The position numbers and the translations under genes are program-made. A model generated the notes under the pieces. That model was not told the DNA's origin and searched no databases. It worked only from the letters and a program-made list of their open reading frames with translations. DNA of 64,000 nucleotides. Origin: JANYCO01 sp035535995. GTDB lineage: Bacteria > Bacteroidota > Bacteroidia > Cytophagales > Cytophagaceae. Shown piece after piece: positions 1 to 8,486 of this stretch. The number at the start of each line of letters is the position of its first letter. The stretch's first letter is position 1. Where the stretch lies: contig DATLOZ010000009.1 of assembly GCA_035535995.1 (NCBI GenBank), positions 124,001 to 188,000 of the forward strand. The letters are read 5' to 3'.

Positions 1-1856
1 CCAATCGCGTATCCGTATTGATCGATCGGCTTACCATTGACGGGTGATAACTGAGTGCTGTAGTTTCCTTTTACAAATTCATATCCTCCGTTGGCTACGA
101 TGTTGTATTTTCTTCCAAGCTTATAAGCAAGCGTAAGATCTTCGAAGAACAAGCGTATGAAAGCCTTGTCGGAAAAGGTCGGGATCGGATTGTCTTTTTG
201 GATCGAATTGTATGTATTGAAGTTCAGGATCACGAGGTCTCTATTGAAGACTCTGAATTTATATTTCAGGAAGAGCTCAATATTACTGAATGCTTTCTTA
301 TAATTTTTCATTGTATCCGTGATCGTAACGGTTTCATAGGTAGTAAGCCAAACGCTTTTTATTCTGCCATATTCGCCGCCTGCCATGAACCATGGACGGA
401 ATCTTGATCTTGAGAAAGAGTTGACGCGGTGCTGGAAGGTAACCGTATCATGATTATTGATCAATTCCTTGCTTCCACTTAAGCCCAATTGATATTTCAG
501 TTTTTTAATATTTCCTTCTGTTCTTGCCGAAATTCCCTGGCGGTTGTTGGCAAGCTGTCCCACTTGTTGCGCTACGTTGATGAAGAGCATATTGTCGTAG
601 ATATATCTTTCCTCATTTGATTTGGAAGCTGGACCAAAACCTCCGGAGTGAACACTGGTATTGGAGTTCATCACACTTCCGTCGATGCTGGCAAAGTTGT
701 AGTTGATATGATAATATTCTACTGAAGTAGGAAATGCTGTAACGGTACGATCGAGTTCTCCCTTAAACACATATGCCATTCCTGTTTTATTATGGCTTTG
801 CGGGTTGTCGATCCTGCCATGTCCGATCTCTGTAGAAAAATTTATTTTTCTCACTTTCATTCCTGCATCTACCGAAATTATTTCCTGGTCGTCTTTGATG
901 CCGTTGCTTCTATCGGTATCGGCCATTTTATGATAGTAGTTCAAACCTACCTTACCGGCTACTCTTCTGGTGAAGATCACTTTCTCTACGCGCGTACCCA
1001 ACGTAGAAGAAGGAAACCCATTGATCGCATCGCCTACTGTAGTATTCAGGTTGGTTCTTCCGTAGAGTGCCCGTACGTTTATGCCCAGCGGAAGAATTTC
1101 TGTATTGACGATATATCCAAGCAATGGTGAGCGCCCGGCGCTTTCCGCACCAATATTGGTGGAGAGAGAATAATATTCTTCATAGCGTAAAAAAGAGTTG
1201 CGGTACCAATCCCATGGCACACGGTCAAAATAGTTATCGCGCATTTCCACTTGTCCCATGGTAAAGCGGCTCATTCTTGTCCAGAGAATTCCACCTGCAT
1301 CTACTCCCACGCGCACGGGGCCTTGATTCCATTTACCGGAGAATCTCAGGTTTTGCCTTGAGCTTAGTGATCTTGCAAAACTGGTATCGGCTGTTTGGCC
1401 GGTGAAAGTATGTGTGAAAGAATAACCAACGTTGAATTGAAATTTCGACAGCGGACTGTTGGCGAGATTCATTTCCAGCATCGGGAATCCCCCGTTGTTG
1501 TTGGAACCTACACCTACGAAAGGATAATCAACGAAAGAGAAATTTTTCTTGGAGGTAATCATATCGTGGTATGCCTTGTCCATATCGCGATAGATGGTAA
1601 TAAAACGAACTACCCCGGAGACCTTGATGTCGTTGAGCGAAAATCCTGTAGGGAGCTTGGCAGGAGTAGTATCGAGGATACTTTTTCTGTTGAGCTGTGC
1701 TATCAGTTTGGTCCAGGCTTGCGGTGAAGGCTTTGGATTGAGCGGGGCAGTATTGGGAACAACCTCTGTACTGTCCGACGGCCCTTTCGCATACGTGAAG
1801 GTCGCAGAACCTATCAGGAGAAGACACAACAGTCTGAATATCTTTTTTCTGATCAT
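1..1856 (-). CDS. Outer-membrane beta-barrel-like protein, 3' part missing (runs off left edge)
   Basis: I translated this reading frame by hand; it stays open from the ATG at 1856 to the window edge, giving at least 618 residues. It opens with a signal peptide (MIRKKIFRLLCLLLIGSATF, then TYAKG). The rest is rich in alternating aromatic and polar residues with many short strand-like segments (for example QFNVGYSFTHTFTG and KVGLNYYHKM), as expected for an outer-membrane beta-barrel. I recognise no named family and see no TonB plug motif in the visible part. It lies 70 bp downstream of the GH18 gene on the same strand, so the two are probably cotranscribed; a role in glycan binding or export is only inferred from that. 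Its C-terminus is outside the window. Confidence 0.75.
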   Translation of the reverse strand, partial: MIRKKIFRLLCLLLIGSATFTYAKGPSDSTEVVPNTAPLNPKPSPQAWTKLIAQLNRKSILDTTPAKLPTGFSLNDIKVSGVVRFITIYRDMDKAYHDMITSKKNFSFVDYPFVGVGSNNNGGFPMLEMNLANSPLSKFQFNVGYSFTHTFTGQTADTSFARSLSSRQNLRFSGKWNQGPVRVGVDAGGILWTRMSRFTMGQVEMRDNYFDRVPWDWYRNSFLRYEEYYSLSTNIGAESAGRSPLLGYIVNTEILPLGINVRALYGRTNLNTTVGDAINGFPSSTLGTRVEKVIFTRRVAGKVGLNYYHKMADTDRSNGIKDDQEIISVDAGMKVRKINFSTEIGHGRIDNPQSHNKTGMAYVFKGELDRTVTAFPTSVEYYHINYNFASIDGSVMNSNTSVHSGGFGPASKSNEERYIYDNMLFINVAQQVGQLANNRQGISARTEGNIKKLKYQLGLSGSKELINNHDTVTFQHRVNSFSRSRFRPWFMAGGEYGRIKSVWLTTYETVTITDTMKNYKKAFSNIELFLKYKFRVFNRDLVILNFNTYNSIQKDNPIPTFSDKAFIRLFFEDLTLAYKLGRKYNIVANGGYEFVKGNYSTQLSPVNGKPIDQYGYAI

Positions 1857-1926
1857 TGTTATTTTTACTATTACTGACATTTAGCTTTATTTTCTGATTC
1901 GGATCTTAGTTGACTACGATCTGATA

Positions 1927-3261
1927 TTATCTCCATCTTTTTTTGATCTGTCTTTTGCGGCAAGGCTGAAAGACGTCGTAGATCACATTGGCCAGCGGCG
2001 TATTCTTGATCGAGCCGGAGCCTTCTGATTTTTCTACATAGTCGCCCGTGATATCCCAGATGATCACACCGGCAGATTCTTTTTTCATCACGTATTGGGT
2101 TTTCAGGCGTACGGATTGTTCGTCGTCGTAAGAAACAAACGTGTAGCGTTTGCCTGGATTTCCGATTAGGTAAGGGGCCTGGGCTACATCGTCCCATCTT
2201 CTTTCAAAAGATTTCATCTTAAGTAGAATGTCGTAGTACTGCGGCATTCCGAGGTCGGTAGGATAGGTAAGACTGTCTTGCAAGCCAAGGTGGTTCTTGC
2301 TATATATATCTTCGCCCGGGCCTTTCATCAAAAGCGATCTTCCATAGAAGGCTACACCGAGATTTATTTTTTCCGGGCCTACGCCATATTTTTCCGTAAG
2401 CAATTTGAAAGAGCCGTCCAAACTTCCTCCCCATCCTTCTCTTGGCTCATAAAGTGCGGTCTGGTGGTTTGCATCGGGGCTCCAGGTACCGTTGTAATCG
2501 TAGGTCATCAGGTTGAGGTAATCGAGAATATTTTTGACCTTGTCCCACTCTATATTCTCCATATTGGATTTGTTGGCGCCCAGCGCGGCGGTGAGCAGGA
2601 ACCTGTATTTGATCTTTTTCCCATAGGCATCAATCGAGTCGCGGATGGCTTGCATGAGCAGCGTAAAATTTTCTTTGTCTTGCGGAGTCCCTTTATGTTC
2701 GGTATACCCGGGATATTCCCAGTCGATATCAATTCCGTCGAACCTGTATTCTTTAAGACAGCGTACACATTCAGAAGCGAAGTGCGCTCTTTTCACTGAG
2801 TCGGCAGCAATGCGTGGAAAATTTTCAGAGAGCGTCCACCCTCCGATAGAGACCATTACTCTCACACCCCATACGTGAGCGATGTCTATAAGAGAGGTAT
2901 TGGGGTAATAATAGTAATACTCGTTCGTACTAGTTCCCCAGTCAATCTTTCCGCGAAGGAGAATACTATCCGCCCAGGCATCAGTTCCTTTCAGATTGGC
3001 CATTGAATCGGGTGCGAAAAAGGAATAATTCAAAATTGTATATTTCTCATAATCGATCGTAGCAGGTACTACCAGTCCGCCGCGTTTATACATCTGCCAG
3101 GAAGGATAATAGCCGATGATCTGTTTGCAGATCGGAGCCACATCTACGTCTTGGTGTCTCATCGTATCTTTGAGAGATGGGTCCTGGGCCTTTGCTGTTG
3201 TAAAAAGCCCTACCAGGAACAGGATCGGTAATAATCTCTTCATTTTCACTTTTATGATCAT
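1927..3261 (-). CDS. Secreted glycoside hydrolase family 18 (chitinase-like)
   Basis: GH18 enzymes hydrolyse beta-1,4-linked N-acetylglucosamine polymers with substrate-assisted catalysis. The catalytic signature DGIDIDWE is complete at residues 175-182, with E182 as the proton donor, and the upstream strand motif VMVSIGGW is at about 136-143. The N-terminus is a signal peptide ending near AKAQ. At 444 residues it is a single-domain enzyme with no visible carbohydrate-binding module, and it ends in a basic tail. An alternative start at 3243 (MKRLLPILFLVG) gives a more typical signal peptide and may be the true one. It could act on chitin, peptidoglycan or N-glycans (endo-beta-N-acetylglucosaminidase type); the sequence alone does not decide. 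It is followed by the outer-membrane-type gene in a likely operon. Confidence 0.9.
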   Translation of the reverse strand: MIIKVKMKRLLPILFLVGLFTTAKAQDPSLKDTMRHQDVDVAPICKQIIGYYPSWQMYKRGGLVVPATIDYEKYTILNYSFFAPDSMANLKGTDAWADSILLRGKIDWGTSTNEYYYYYPNTSLIDIAHVWGVRVMVSIGGWTLSENFPRIAADSVKRAHFASECVRCLKEYRFDGIDIDWEYPGYTEHKGTPQDKENFTLLMQAIRDSIDAYGKKIKYRFLLTAALGANKSNMENIEWDKVKNILDYLNLMTYDYNGTWSPDANHQTALYEPREGWGGSLDGSFKLLTEKYGVGPEKINLGVAFYGRSLLMKGPGEDIYSKNHLGLQDSLTYPTDLGMPQYYDILLKMKSFERRWDDVAQAPYLIGNPGKRYTFVSYDDEQSVRLKTQYVMKKESAGVIIWDITGDYVEKSEGSGSIKNTPLANVIYDVFQPCRKRQIKKRWR

Positions 3262-3710
3262 TATTAAAGGTTTCTTTTTACAAAACCCTCCCTCTACGGT
3301 AAAGTAAGAGGAAGGGGCTATTAACTAAACAACTAATGCTAAAGCTCACTAAACACTTTTATTTTTTGCCTTTGAATAAATTTATACGTGACAAGCTATT
3401 TTCTATATTTTTTCAGAAAATCTTTCACTTTGCAGAAGGTAAAATGGTATTTATAAGGACAATTTTATACCTTCTTAATACCACCATTAAATACTGAAAA
3501 AAGCCGAAAAATAGATTTTATAGATTGGTCGTCTCACCTTAATACCTTTTGTAAATCCCACATTAAATCTTATACCTTTTTCACAAGACTTTACATGATT
3601 CCCTCTTGCTTAGTTTCAGGCTCTATTATCCTTCGATCTTCAGGGGAATTCAATCCGCCATAGATTTGAATATTGCTTTAATAATTTCTTTCTTTGAAAA
3701 AAATGCCTTT
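3262..3710. other. AT-rich divergent spacer
   Basis: This 449-bp region lies between the starts of the GH18 gene and the aldose epimerase gene. I see no credible coding frame apart from an upstream in-frame extension of the epimerase, and no long inverted repeat. It should hold the promoters of both flanking genes; only the epimerase side has a recognisable candidate. Confidence 0.6.
3639..3668 (+). promoter_or_regulatory. Candidate promoter for the aldose epimerase gene
   Basis: TAGATTTG at 3661-3668 fits the Bacteroidota -7 element TAnnTTTG exactly. A TTC triplet (3639-3641) lies 19 nt upstream, where TTG is expected. The start codon at 3711 is 42 nt downstream. The -33 match is imperfect, so this is tentative. 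Confidence 0.35.
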
Positions 3711-4574
3711 ATGTTAAATTTAATCAATGATCAATTAACGGTTACCGTAAAAGAGCTCGGTGCAGAGCTTGCCAGTATTTTAGATTCAAAAACCCTCACA
3801 GAATATTTATGGAACGGCGAAGCCTCTATTTGGGGACGACACGCTCCTATCCTGTTTCCAATCGTAGGCAAAGTGAAAGATAATACATACCAGTCAGGCG
3901 GCAAAACATATTGCCTGCCTCAGCATGGATTTGCCCGTGATATGGACTTTGAAGTGGTCAAGGAGAGCAAGAACAAAATTGTACTTTGCCTTGTTGACAA
4001 CGAAAAAACGCTGGAGAAATATCCTTATAAATTCGGACTGGAAGTAACTTATGAATTGGAAGGAAGAAAGCTGACCGTAACCTATAAAGTGACCAATCAA
4101 CAGGATTCAAAAATTTATTTTTCTATCGGCGCGCATCCCGGCTTTACTTGTCCGGTGCATGAAGGCGAGAAATACGAAGATTATTATCTTGAATTCAGTA
4201 AACCGGAAACATTAGGTATTTCGCTTTTGAAAGACGGACTCGTAAGCCCGGAAGAAACACCCTTCCTGAAAAACGAAACTAAAATTCCATTGTCGTACGA
4301 GCTATTTAAAAACGATGCGCTGGTATTCAAAAAATATCAGTCGGATTATATTTCACTCAAGCATAAAGACAAAGGCGAAGTTTTCAAATTTTATTTTGCA
4401 GGATATCCGTTCTTAGGCATTTGGTCGAAGCCCGGCCCATTCGTCTGCATCGAGCCATGGTATGGAGTGGCAGACTTTACAAATCATAATGGAGTGTTGG
4501 AAGATAAAGTGGGAATACAATCGCTGGAAGTGGGGGCTTCGTTTCAATGCGTATGGGCCGTTGAGTTTGCTTAG
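3711..4574 (+). CDS. Aldose 1-epimerase family protein (LacX-like)
   Basis: Members of this family interconvert the anomers of hexoses or hexose phosphates. The protein (287 residues from this start) has the family landmarks: LPQHGFARDMDF with the conserved His, SIGAHPGFTCP with the second His, and CIEPWYGVADF with the conserved Glu near the C-terminus. The frame is open further upstream to 3606, but that extension (35 residues) matches no family N-terminus and covers the candidate promoter, whereas the ATG at 3711 begins with the usual NLINDQLTVTVKELGAEL strand. It is monocistronic and faces the acyl-CoA dehydrogenase gene. The sugar substrate cannot be told from sequence. Confidence 0.88.
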   Translation: MLNLINDQLTVTVKELGAELASILDSKTLTEYLWNGEASIWGRHAPILFPIVGKVKDNTYQSGGKTYCLPQHGFARDMDFEVVKESKNKIVLCLVDNEKTLEKYPYKFGLEVTYELEGRKLTVTYKVTNQQDSKIYFSIGAHPGFTCPVHEGEKYEDYYLEFSKPETLGISLLKDGLVSPEETPFLKNETKIPLSYELFKNDALVFKKYQSDYISLKHKDKGEVFKFYFAGYPFLGIWSKPGPFVCIEPWYGVADFTNHNGVLEDKVGIQSLEVGASFQCVWAVEFA

Positions 4575-4579
4575 AAATT

Positions 4580-4646
4580 CTCAATACTGTTGCTCTTGCT
4601 GACCTGCTGCTTATGATGTAGGGACAGCAAGAGCAACAGTATTGAG
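4580..4646. repeat. Family A long inverted repeat, stop-to-stop
   Basis: Two perfectly complementary 22-nt arms (4580-4601 and 4625-4646) surround a 23-nt loop. The left arm begins 5 nt after the epimerase stop and the right arm ends 17 nt from the acyl-CoA dehydrogenase stop. The core GTTGCTCTTGCTG recurs in the element at 8395-8465. Either strand would form a strong RNA hairpin, so it probably acts as a bidirectional terminator or 3'-end stabiliser, although there is no classical U-tract. Confidence 0.85.
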
Positions 4647-4663
4647 TTAATTGTTTTATGATG

Positions 4664-5806
4664 TTAGTCTTTAAATAGCTGCTTCGCGATCACAATCTTC
4701 TGGATCTCCGAAGTACCTTCTCCGATCGTGCAAAGTTTGGCGTCTCGGTAAAATTTTTCTGCAGGATAATCTTTTGTATATCCATATCCACCGAAGATCT
4801 GCAGCGCATCGTTTGCTACTTTTACGGCTACTTCCGAAGCATAAAGTTTGGCCATGGCAGATTCTTTGGTCATCACCATTCCTTTATTTTTCATATCTGC
4901 AGCGCGGAAGATCAACAACCGCGCTGCTTCTATTTCGGTAGCCATATCCGCAAGTTTGAACGATACGCCCTGAAAATTGGAGATCGATTTTCCAAACTGC
5001 ACACGTTCCTGTGAATATTTCAACGCCGCTTCGTAAGCGCCCTGCGCGATGCCAAGTGATAGCGCCGCGATCGAGATCCTTCCTCCATCAAGCACTTTCA
5101 TCGCCTGAATAAATCCATCGCCTTCTGTGCCGAGTAGTTGATCTTTGTGTACGCGACAATTGTCGAAAATGAGCTCTGTGGTTTCGGAAGCCCGCATACC
5201 AAGCTTATTTTCTTTTCTTCCGTGCGTAAAACCCGGAGTTCCTTTTTCAATGATAAATGCAGTAGCTGAGCGATGTGCGCCAGGCTCCGAAGTACGCGCG
5301 ATCAGCACGCATACGTTACTGCTTTTTCCATGTGTAATAAAATTTTTCGCTCCGTTGATCACCCAATAATCTCCGTCTTTGACTGCTACGGTTTTCATAT
5401 TCCCTGCATCTGATCCGGTGTTAGGTTCGGTTAGTCCCCAGGCGCCGATCCACTCAGCGGAAGCGAGTTTGGGTAAATATTTTTTCTTCTGATCTTCGTT
5501 GGCAAAATACATAATGTGGCCGGTGCACAAAGAATTGTGTGCCGCCATGGAAAGACCGATCGAACCGTCTATTTTGGATAGTTCTTCAATGGCCGTAACA
5601 TATTCAAAATAACCAAAACCGGAACCGCCATACTGCTCGGGCACTAGTACACCCATAAGTCCTAGTTCTCCTAATTTTTTAAATACTTCTATAGGAAACT
5701 CCTGGCTTTCATCCCATTCCATCATTTTCGGACGAATATGACGGGCTCCAAAATCGCGAACCATTTTAGAGATCATCTCCTGGTTCTCATTCAATTCAAA
5801 ATTCAT
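4664..5806 (-). CDS. Acyl-CoA dehydrogenase
   Basis: This FAD enzyme introduces the alpha-beta double bond into acyl-CoA esters and passes electrons to ETF. The 380-residue length is standard. The family signature GAWGLTEPNTGSDAGN is near residue 121, and the C-terminal signature contains FGGYGYTKDYPAEKFYRD followed by GEGTSEIQ, in which E363 is the expected catalytic base. Placement of the Glu in that loop fits short/medium-chain-type or butyryl-CoA-type enzymes. Chain-length preference is not resolved. It has no ETF or thiolase neighbours and looks monocistronic, converging on the epimerase gene. Confidence 0.93.
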   Translation of the reverse strand: MNFELNENQEMISKMVRDFGARHIRPKMMEWDESQEFPIEVFKKLGELGLMGVLVPEQYGGSGFGYFEYVTAIEELSKIDGSIGLSMAAHNSLCTGHIMYFANEDQKKKYLPKLASAEWIGAWGLTEPNTGSDAGNMKTVAVKDGDYWVINGAKNFITHGKSSNVCVLIARTSEPGAHRSATAFIIEKGTPGFTHGRKENKLGMRASETTELIFDNCRVHKDQLLGTEGDGFIQAMKVLDGGRISIAALSLGIAQGAYEAALKYSQERVQFGKSISNFQGVSFKLADMATEIEAARLLIFRAADMKNKGMVMTKESAMAKLYASEVAVKVANDALQIFGGYGYTKDYPAEKFYRDAKLCTIGEGTSEIQKIVIAKQLFKD

Positions 5807-5842
5807 AAAAATATTTTATTAGTGTTTTATTTCCCTGGTATT

Positions 5843-5915
5843 AATTCCAAAAACCAAAAAGACAAATTCCAAGTATAGCCCATTTTGGAATTTGGAGATT
5901 GTTTTTTGGAATTTT
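5843..5915. repeat. Family G imperfect inverted repeat (ATTCCAAAAA type)
   Basis: The left arm (5843-5872) and right arm (5884-5915) are imperfect reverse complements built from the words AATTCCAAAAA and TTTGGAATTT. The element sits in the divergent gap between the acyl-CoA dehydrogenase and UDP-glucose dehydrogenase starts. It is A/T-rich and degenerate; a role in transcription is possible but unsupported. Confidence 0.55.
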
Positions 5916-6039
5916 TAATTGATACTCCGTTTTTAAACTAAAACGCTTCCAATGCAAATTGGTTGTCAAGCATGTAATCAATATTAGCATTTTTCTATTA
6001 TAAAGCATATTTTTATGCTCTTATTATAAAATAAAAAAT

Positions 6040-7353
6040 ATGAAAATTTCAGTAGTAGGTACTGGTTATGTAGGTCTTGTATCAGGTACCTGTTTTGCAG
6101 AAACAGGTAATATGGTTACGTGCATTGATATCGATGCCGAGAAGGTAGCCAAAATGAAAAATGGAATTATTCCTATTTACGAACCAGGTCTTGAAGAACT
6201 TTTTAAACGCAACATCGAAGAAGGCCGATTAAATTTCTCTACCAACCTAGCAGAAGGAATTAAAAATTCAGAAATTATTTTTCTTGCGCTTCCTACTCCT
6301 TCAGGAGAAGATGGTTCCGCCGATCTAAGCTACATCATGAAAGTAGCCGATCAACTCGGGTCTTTGTTGGAACAGTACACGGTGATCGTAGACAAAAGCA
6401 CAGTGCCGGTTGGTACTTCCGAAAAAGTAGAAGCGGCAATTGCTAAAAATTGCAAAGTTGATTTTGACGTAGTCTCCAATCCTGAATTCCTCCGCGAAGG
6501 GGTGGCGGTAGACGATTTCATGAAACCTGATCGCGTGGTGATCGGTACCAGTTCGGAGAAGGCGAAAAAGATCATGGAAAAACTTTATAGTCCTTTTGTA
6601 CGTCAGGGAAATCCGATCTACATCATGGACGAAAAATCTGCCGAGCTTACCAAGTATGCCGCCAATGCTTTTCTTGCCATGAAAATTTCTTTCATGAACG
6701 AGATCGCCAACCTGGCAGAGATCGTAGGCGCCGATGTAGACAAGATCAGAAAAGGGATCGGCTCCGACAGTAGAATTGGAAAACAATTCCTTTACGCAGG
6801 TACAGGGTACGGCGGAAGCTGTTTTCCCAAAGACGTAAAAGCACTTGCGAAAACTTCGCTCGATCACAAATTTGATTTCAAAATTTTGAACGCGGTGATG
6901 GACGTGAATAAAACACAGAAGACGATCCTTTTACCAAAGATCAAAAAATATTTCCAAAACAATCTGAAAGGAAAAACCATTGCTGTTTGGGGATTGGCAT
7001 TCAAACCTAATACCGACGACATCCGCGAAGCGCCAGCGCTGGATGTGATCCAGGCTTTGCTCCAGGAAGGCGCCTCTGTAAAAGCATTCGACCCGGAGGC
7101 TATGGAAAATGTAGCCAAAGTGATGGGCAATAAAATTACGCTCATAGAAAAATCTTACGCTACCCTCGAAGATGCCGATGCACTAGTGATCATGACAGAG
7201 TGGAACGAATTCCGCCTTCCTGATTTTGAGCGTATGAGCAAGCTTCTGAAAAATAAAGTCATATTCGATGGAAGAAATCTTTTCGACATCGAACAAATGA
7301 AAGAACTTGGATTTCACTATGAATCAATCGGCCGTCCGGCTGTTGGAATTTAA
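6040..7353 (+). CDS. ugd: UDP-glucose 6-dehydrogenase
   Basis: This enzyme oxidises UDP-glucose to UDP-glucuronate with two NAD+. The N-terminal Rossmann motif is GTGYVGLVSG, the central dimerisation helix region follows, and the catalytic segment GYGGSCFPKDVKAL contains the nucleophile C261. The 437-residue length is typical. It is followed after 66 bp by a UDP-glucuronate decarboxylase, so the pair would convert UDP-glucose to UDP-xylose in the cytoplasm for extracellular or surface polysaccharide synthesis. I see no polysaccharide gene cluster around it. Confidence 0.95.
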   Translation: MKISVVGTGYVGLVSGTCFAETGNMVTCIDIDAEKVAKMKNGIIPIYEPGLEELFKRNIEEGRLNFSTNLAEGIKNSEIIFLALPTPSGEDGSADLSYIMKVADQLGSLLEQYTVIVDKSTVPVGTSEKVEAAIAKNCKVDFDVVSNPEFLREGVAVDDFMKPDRVVIGTSSEKAKKIMEKLYSPFVRQGNPIYIMDEKSAELTKYAANAFLAMKISFMNEIANLAEIVGADVDKIRKGIGSDSRIGKQFLYAGTGYGGSCFPKDVKALAKTSLDHKFDFKILNAVMDVNKTQKTILLPKIKKYFQNNLKGKTIAVWGLAFKPNTDDIREAPALDVIQALLQEGASVKAFDPEAMENVAKVMGNKITLIEKSYATLEDADALVIMTEWNEFRLPDFERMSKLLKNKVIFDGRNLFDIEQMKELGFHYESIGRPAVGI

Positions 7354-7367
7354 ATTTAATTTAAAAA

Positions 7368-7401
7368 ACAAGTTGACGGTTTACGATAACCTCCAACTTG
7401 T
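7368..7401 (+). other. Hairpin between ugd and the decarboxylase gene
   Basis: ACAAGTTG (7368-7375) pairs with CAACTTGT (7394-7401), with an inner GGTT/AACC stem. No T-run follows, so it is not an obvious terminator. It may protect or separate the two halves of the transcript. Confidence 0.4.
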
Positions 7402-7419
7402 AGCGAAATAACTAGCACC

Positions 7420-8391
7420 ATGTCTACCCAAAAAAGAGTTTTAATCACTGGCGGCGCCGGCTTTCTTGGCTCGCATCTTTGCGATCGCTTTATCAAAGAA
7501 GGCTACCACGTGATCGCGATGGATAACCTGATCACAGGTGACCTGCGCAACATAGAACATTTGTTCAAACTTCCGCAGTTTGAATTTTATCATCACGACG
7601 TTTCTAAATTTGTACACGTGCCTGGCGAATTGCATTACATTCTGCATTTCGCTTCGCCTGCAAGTCCAATCGATTATCTTAAGATCCCTATTCAAACCTT
7701 GAAAGTAGGTTCGCTCGGCACACATAACCTGCTTGGCCTTGCCAAAGCGAAAGGCGCCAGAATGCTGATCGCTTCTACTTCTGAAGTCTACGGAGATCCA
7801 ACTGTACATCCACAACCTGAAGAATACTGGGGCAATGTAAACCCTGTAGGCCCACGTGGTGTGTACGATGAAGCGAAACGTTTCCAGGAAGCTATGACGA
7901 TGGCTTATCATACGTTCCACAAACTTGAAACAAGAATTGTCCGCATCTTCAATACTTACGGACCCAGAATGCGTCTGAACGACGGACGTGCGCTTCCTGC
8001 TTTCGTAGGACAAGCGCTCCGAGGAGAAGATATCACTGTTTTCGGTGATGGCTCGCAGACACGTTCATTTTGCTATGTAGACGACCTGGTAGAAGGAATT
8101 TACAGGTTACTAATGAGCGACTATGCTTATCCTGTAAACATCGGAAACCCGGTAGAGATCACCATCAAAGAATTTGCGGAAGAGATCATCAAGCTTACCG
8201 GTACCAAACAGAAGATCGTCTACAAACCGCTTCCTACCGACGATCCGAAACAAAGAAGGCCGGATATTACCAAAGCCAAAGAAATTCTGGGCTGGGAGCC
8301 AAGAGTAGACCGCGCTACAGGATTGAAAATTACTTATGACTATTTCAAAGCGCTTCCAGTGAAAGATATTGTGCCGAAGGAGTTTTATTAA
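7420..8391 (+). CDS. uxs: UDP-glucuronate decarboxylase (UDP-xylose synthase)
   Basis: This extended short-chain dehydrogenase oxidises and decarboxylates UDP-glucuronate to UDP-xylose with bound NAD+. The nucleotide motif GGAGFLGSHL is at the N-terminus and the YxxxK catalytic pair is Y149/K153 in GVYDEAKRF. The segments HFASPASPIDYLKIPI, TSEVYGDPTVHPQPE and ARIFNTYGPRM-like NTYGPRMRLNDGR are hallmarks of the UXS branch. The 323-residue length fits the soluble bacterial form. It is directly downstream of ugd, which supplies its substrate. Confidence 0.93.
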   Translation: MSTQKRVLITGGAGFLGSHLCDRFIKEGYHVIAMDNLITGDLRNIEHLFKLPQFEFYHHDVSKFVHVPGELHYILHFASPASPIDYLKIPIQTLKVGSLGTHNLLGLAKAKGARMLIASTSEVYGDPTVHPQPEEYWGNVNPVGPRGVYDEAKRFQEAMTMAYHTFHKLETRIVRIFNTYGPRMRLNDGRALPAFVGQALRGEDITVFGDGSQTRSFCYVDDLVEGIYRLLMSDYAYPVNIGNPVEITIKEFAEEIIKLTGTKQKIVYKPLPTDDPKQRRPDITKAKEILGWEPRVDRATGLKITYDYFKALPVKDIVPKEFY

Positions 8392-8394
8392 TAA

Positions 8395-8465
8395 ACTCAC
8401 TACTGTTGCTGTTGCTCTTGCTGTCCTGCATTCTGTCAGCAAGAGCAACAGCAATAGTAGTGAGT
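8395..8465. repeat. Family A long inverted repeat, second copy
   Basis: Arms of 29 nt (8395-8423 and 8437-8465) pair with one G-U mismatch around a 13-nt loop. It begins 3 nt after the UDP-xylose synthase stop and ends 21 nt before the stop of the convergent gene. It shares the GTTGCTCTTGCTG core with the copy at 4580-4646. Confidence 0.85.
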
Positions 8466-8486
8466 ATAGTTTTTAGATTTTTTATT

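Noticed and set aside
1395..1884. Plus-strand open frames in the first 2 kb
   Set aside because: The minus-strand frame from 1856 is open to the window edge and encodes a signal peptide and beta-rich protein, so the plus frames are shadows.
3606..3710. N-terminal extension of the aldose epimerase frame to an upstream ATG-equivalent
   Set aside because: The extra 35 residues match no family N-terminus and would cover the candidate promoter; the ATG at 3711 starts the conserved fold.
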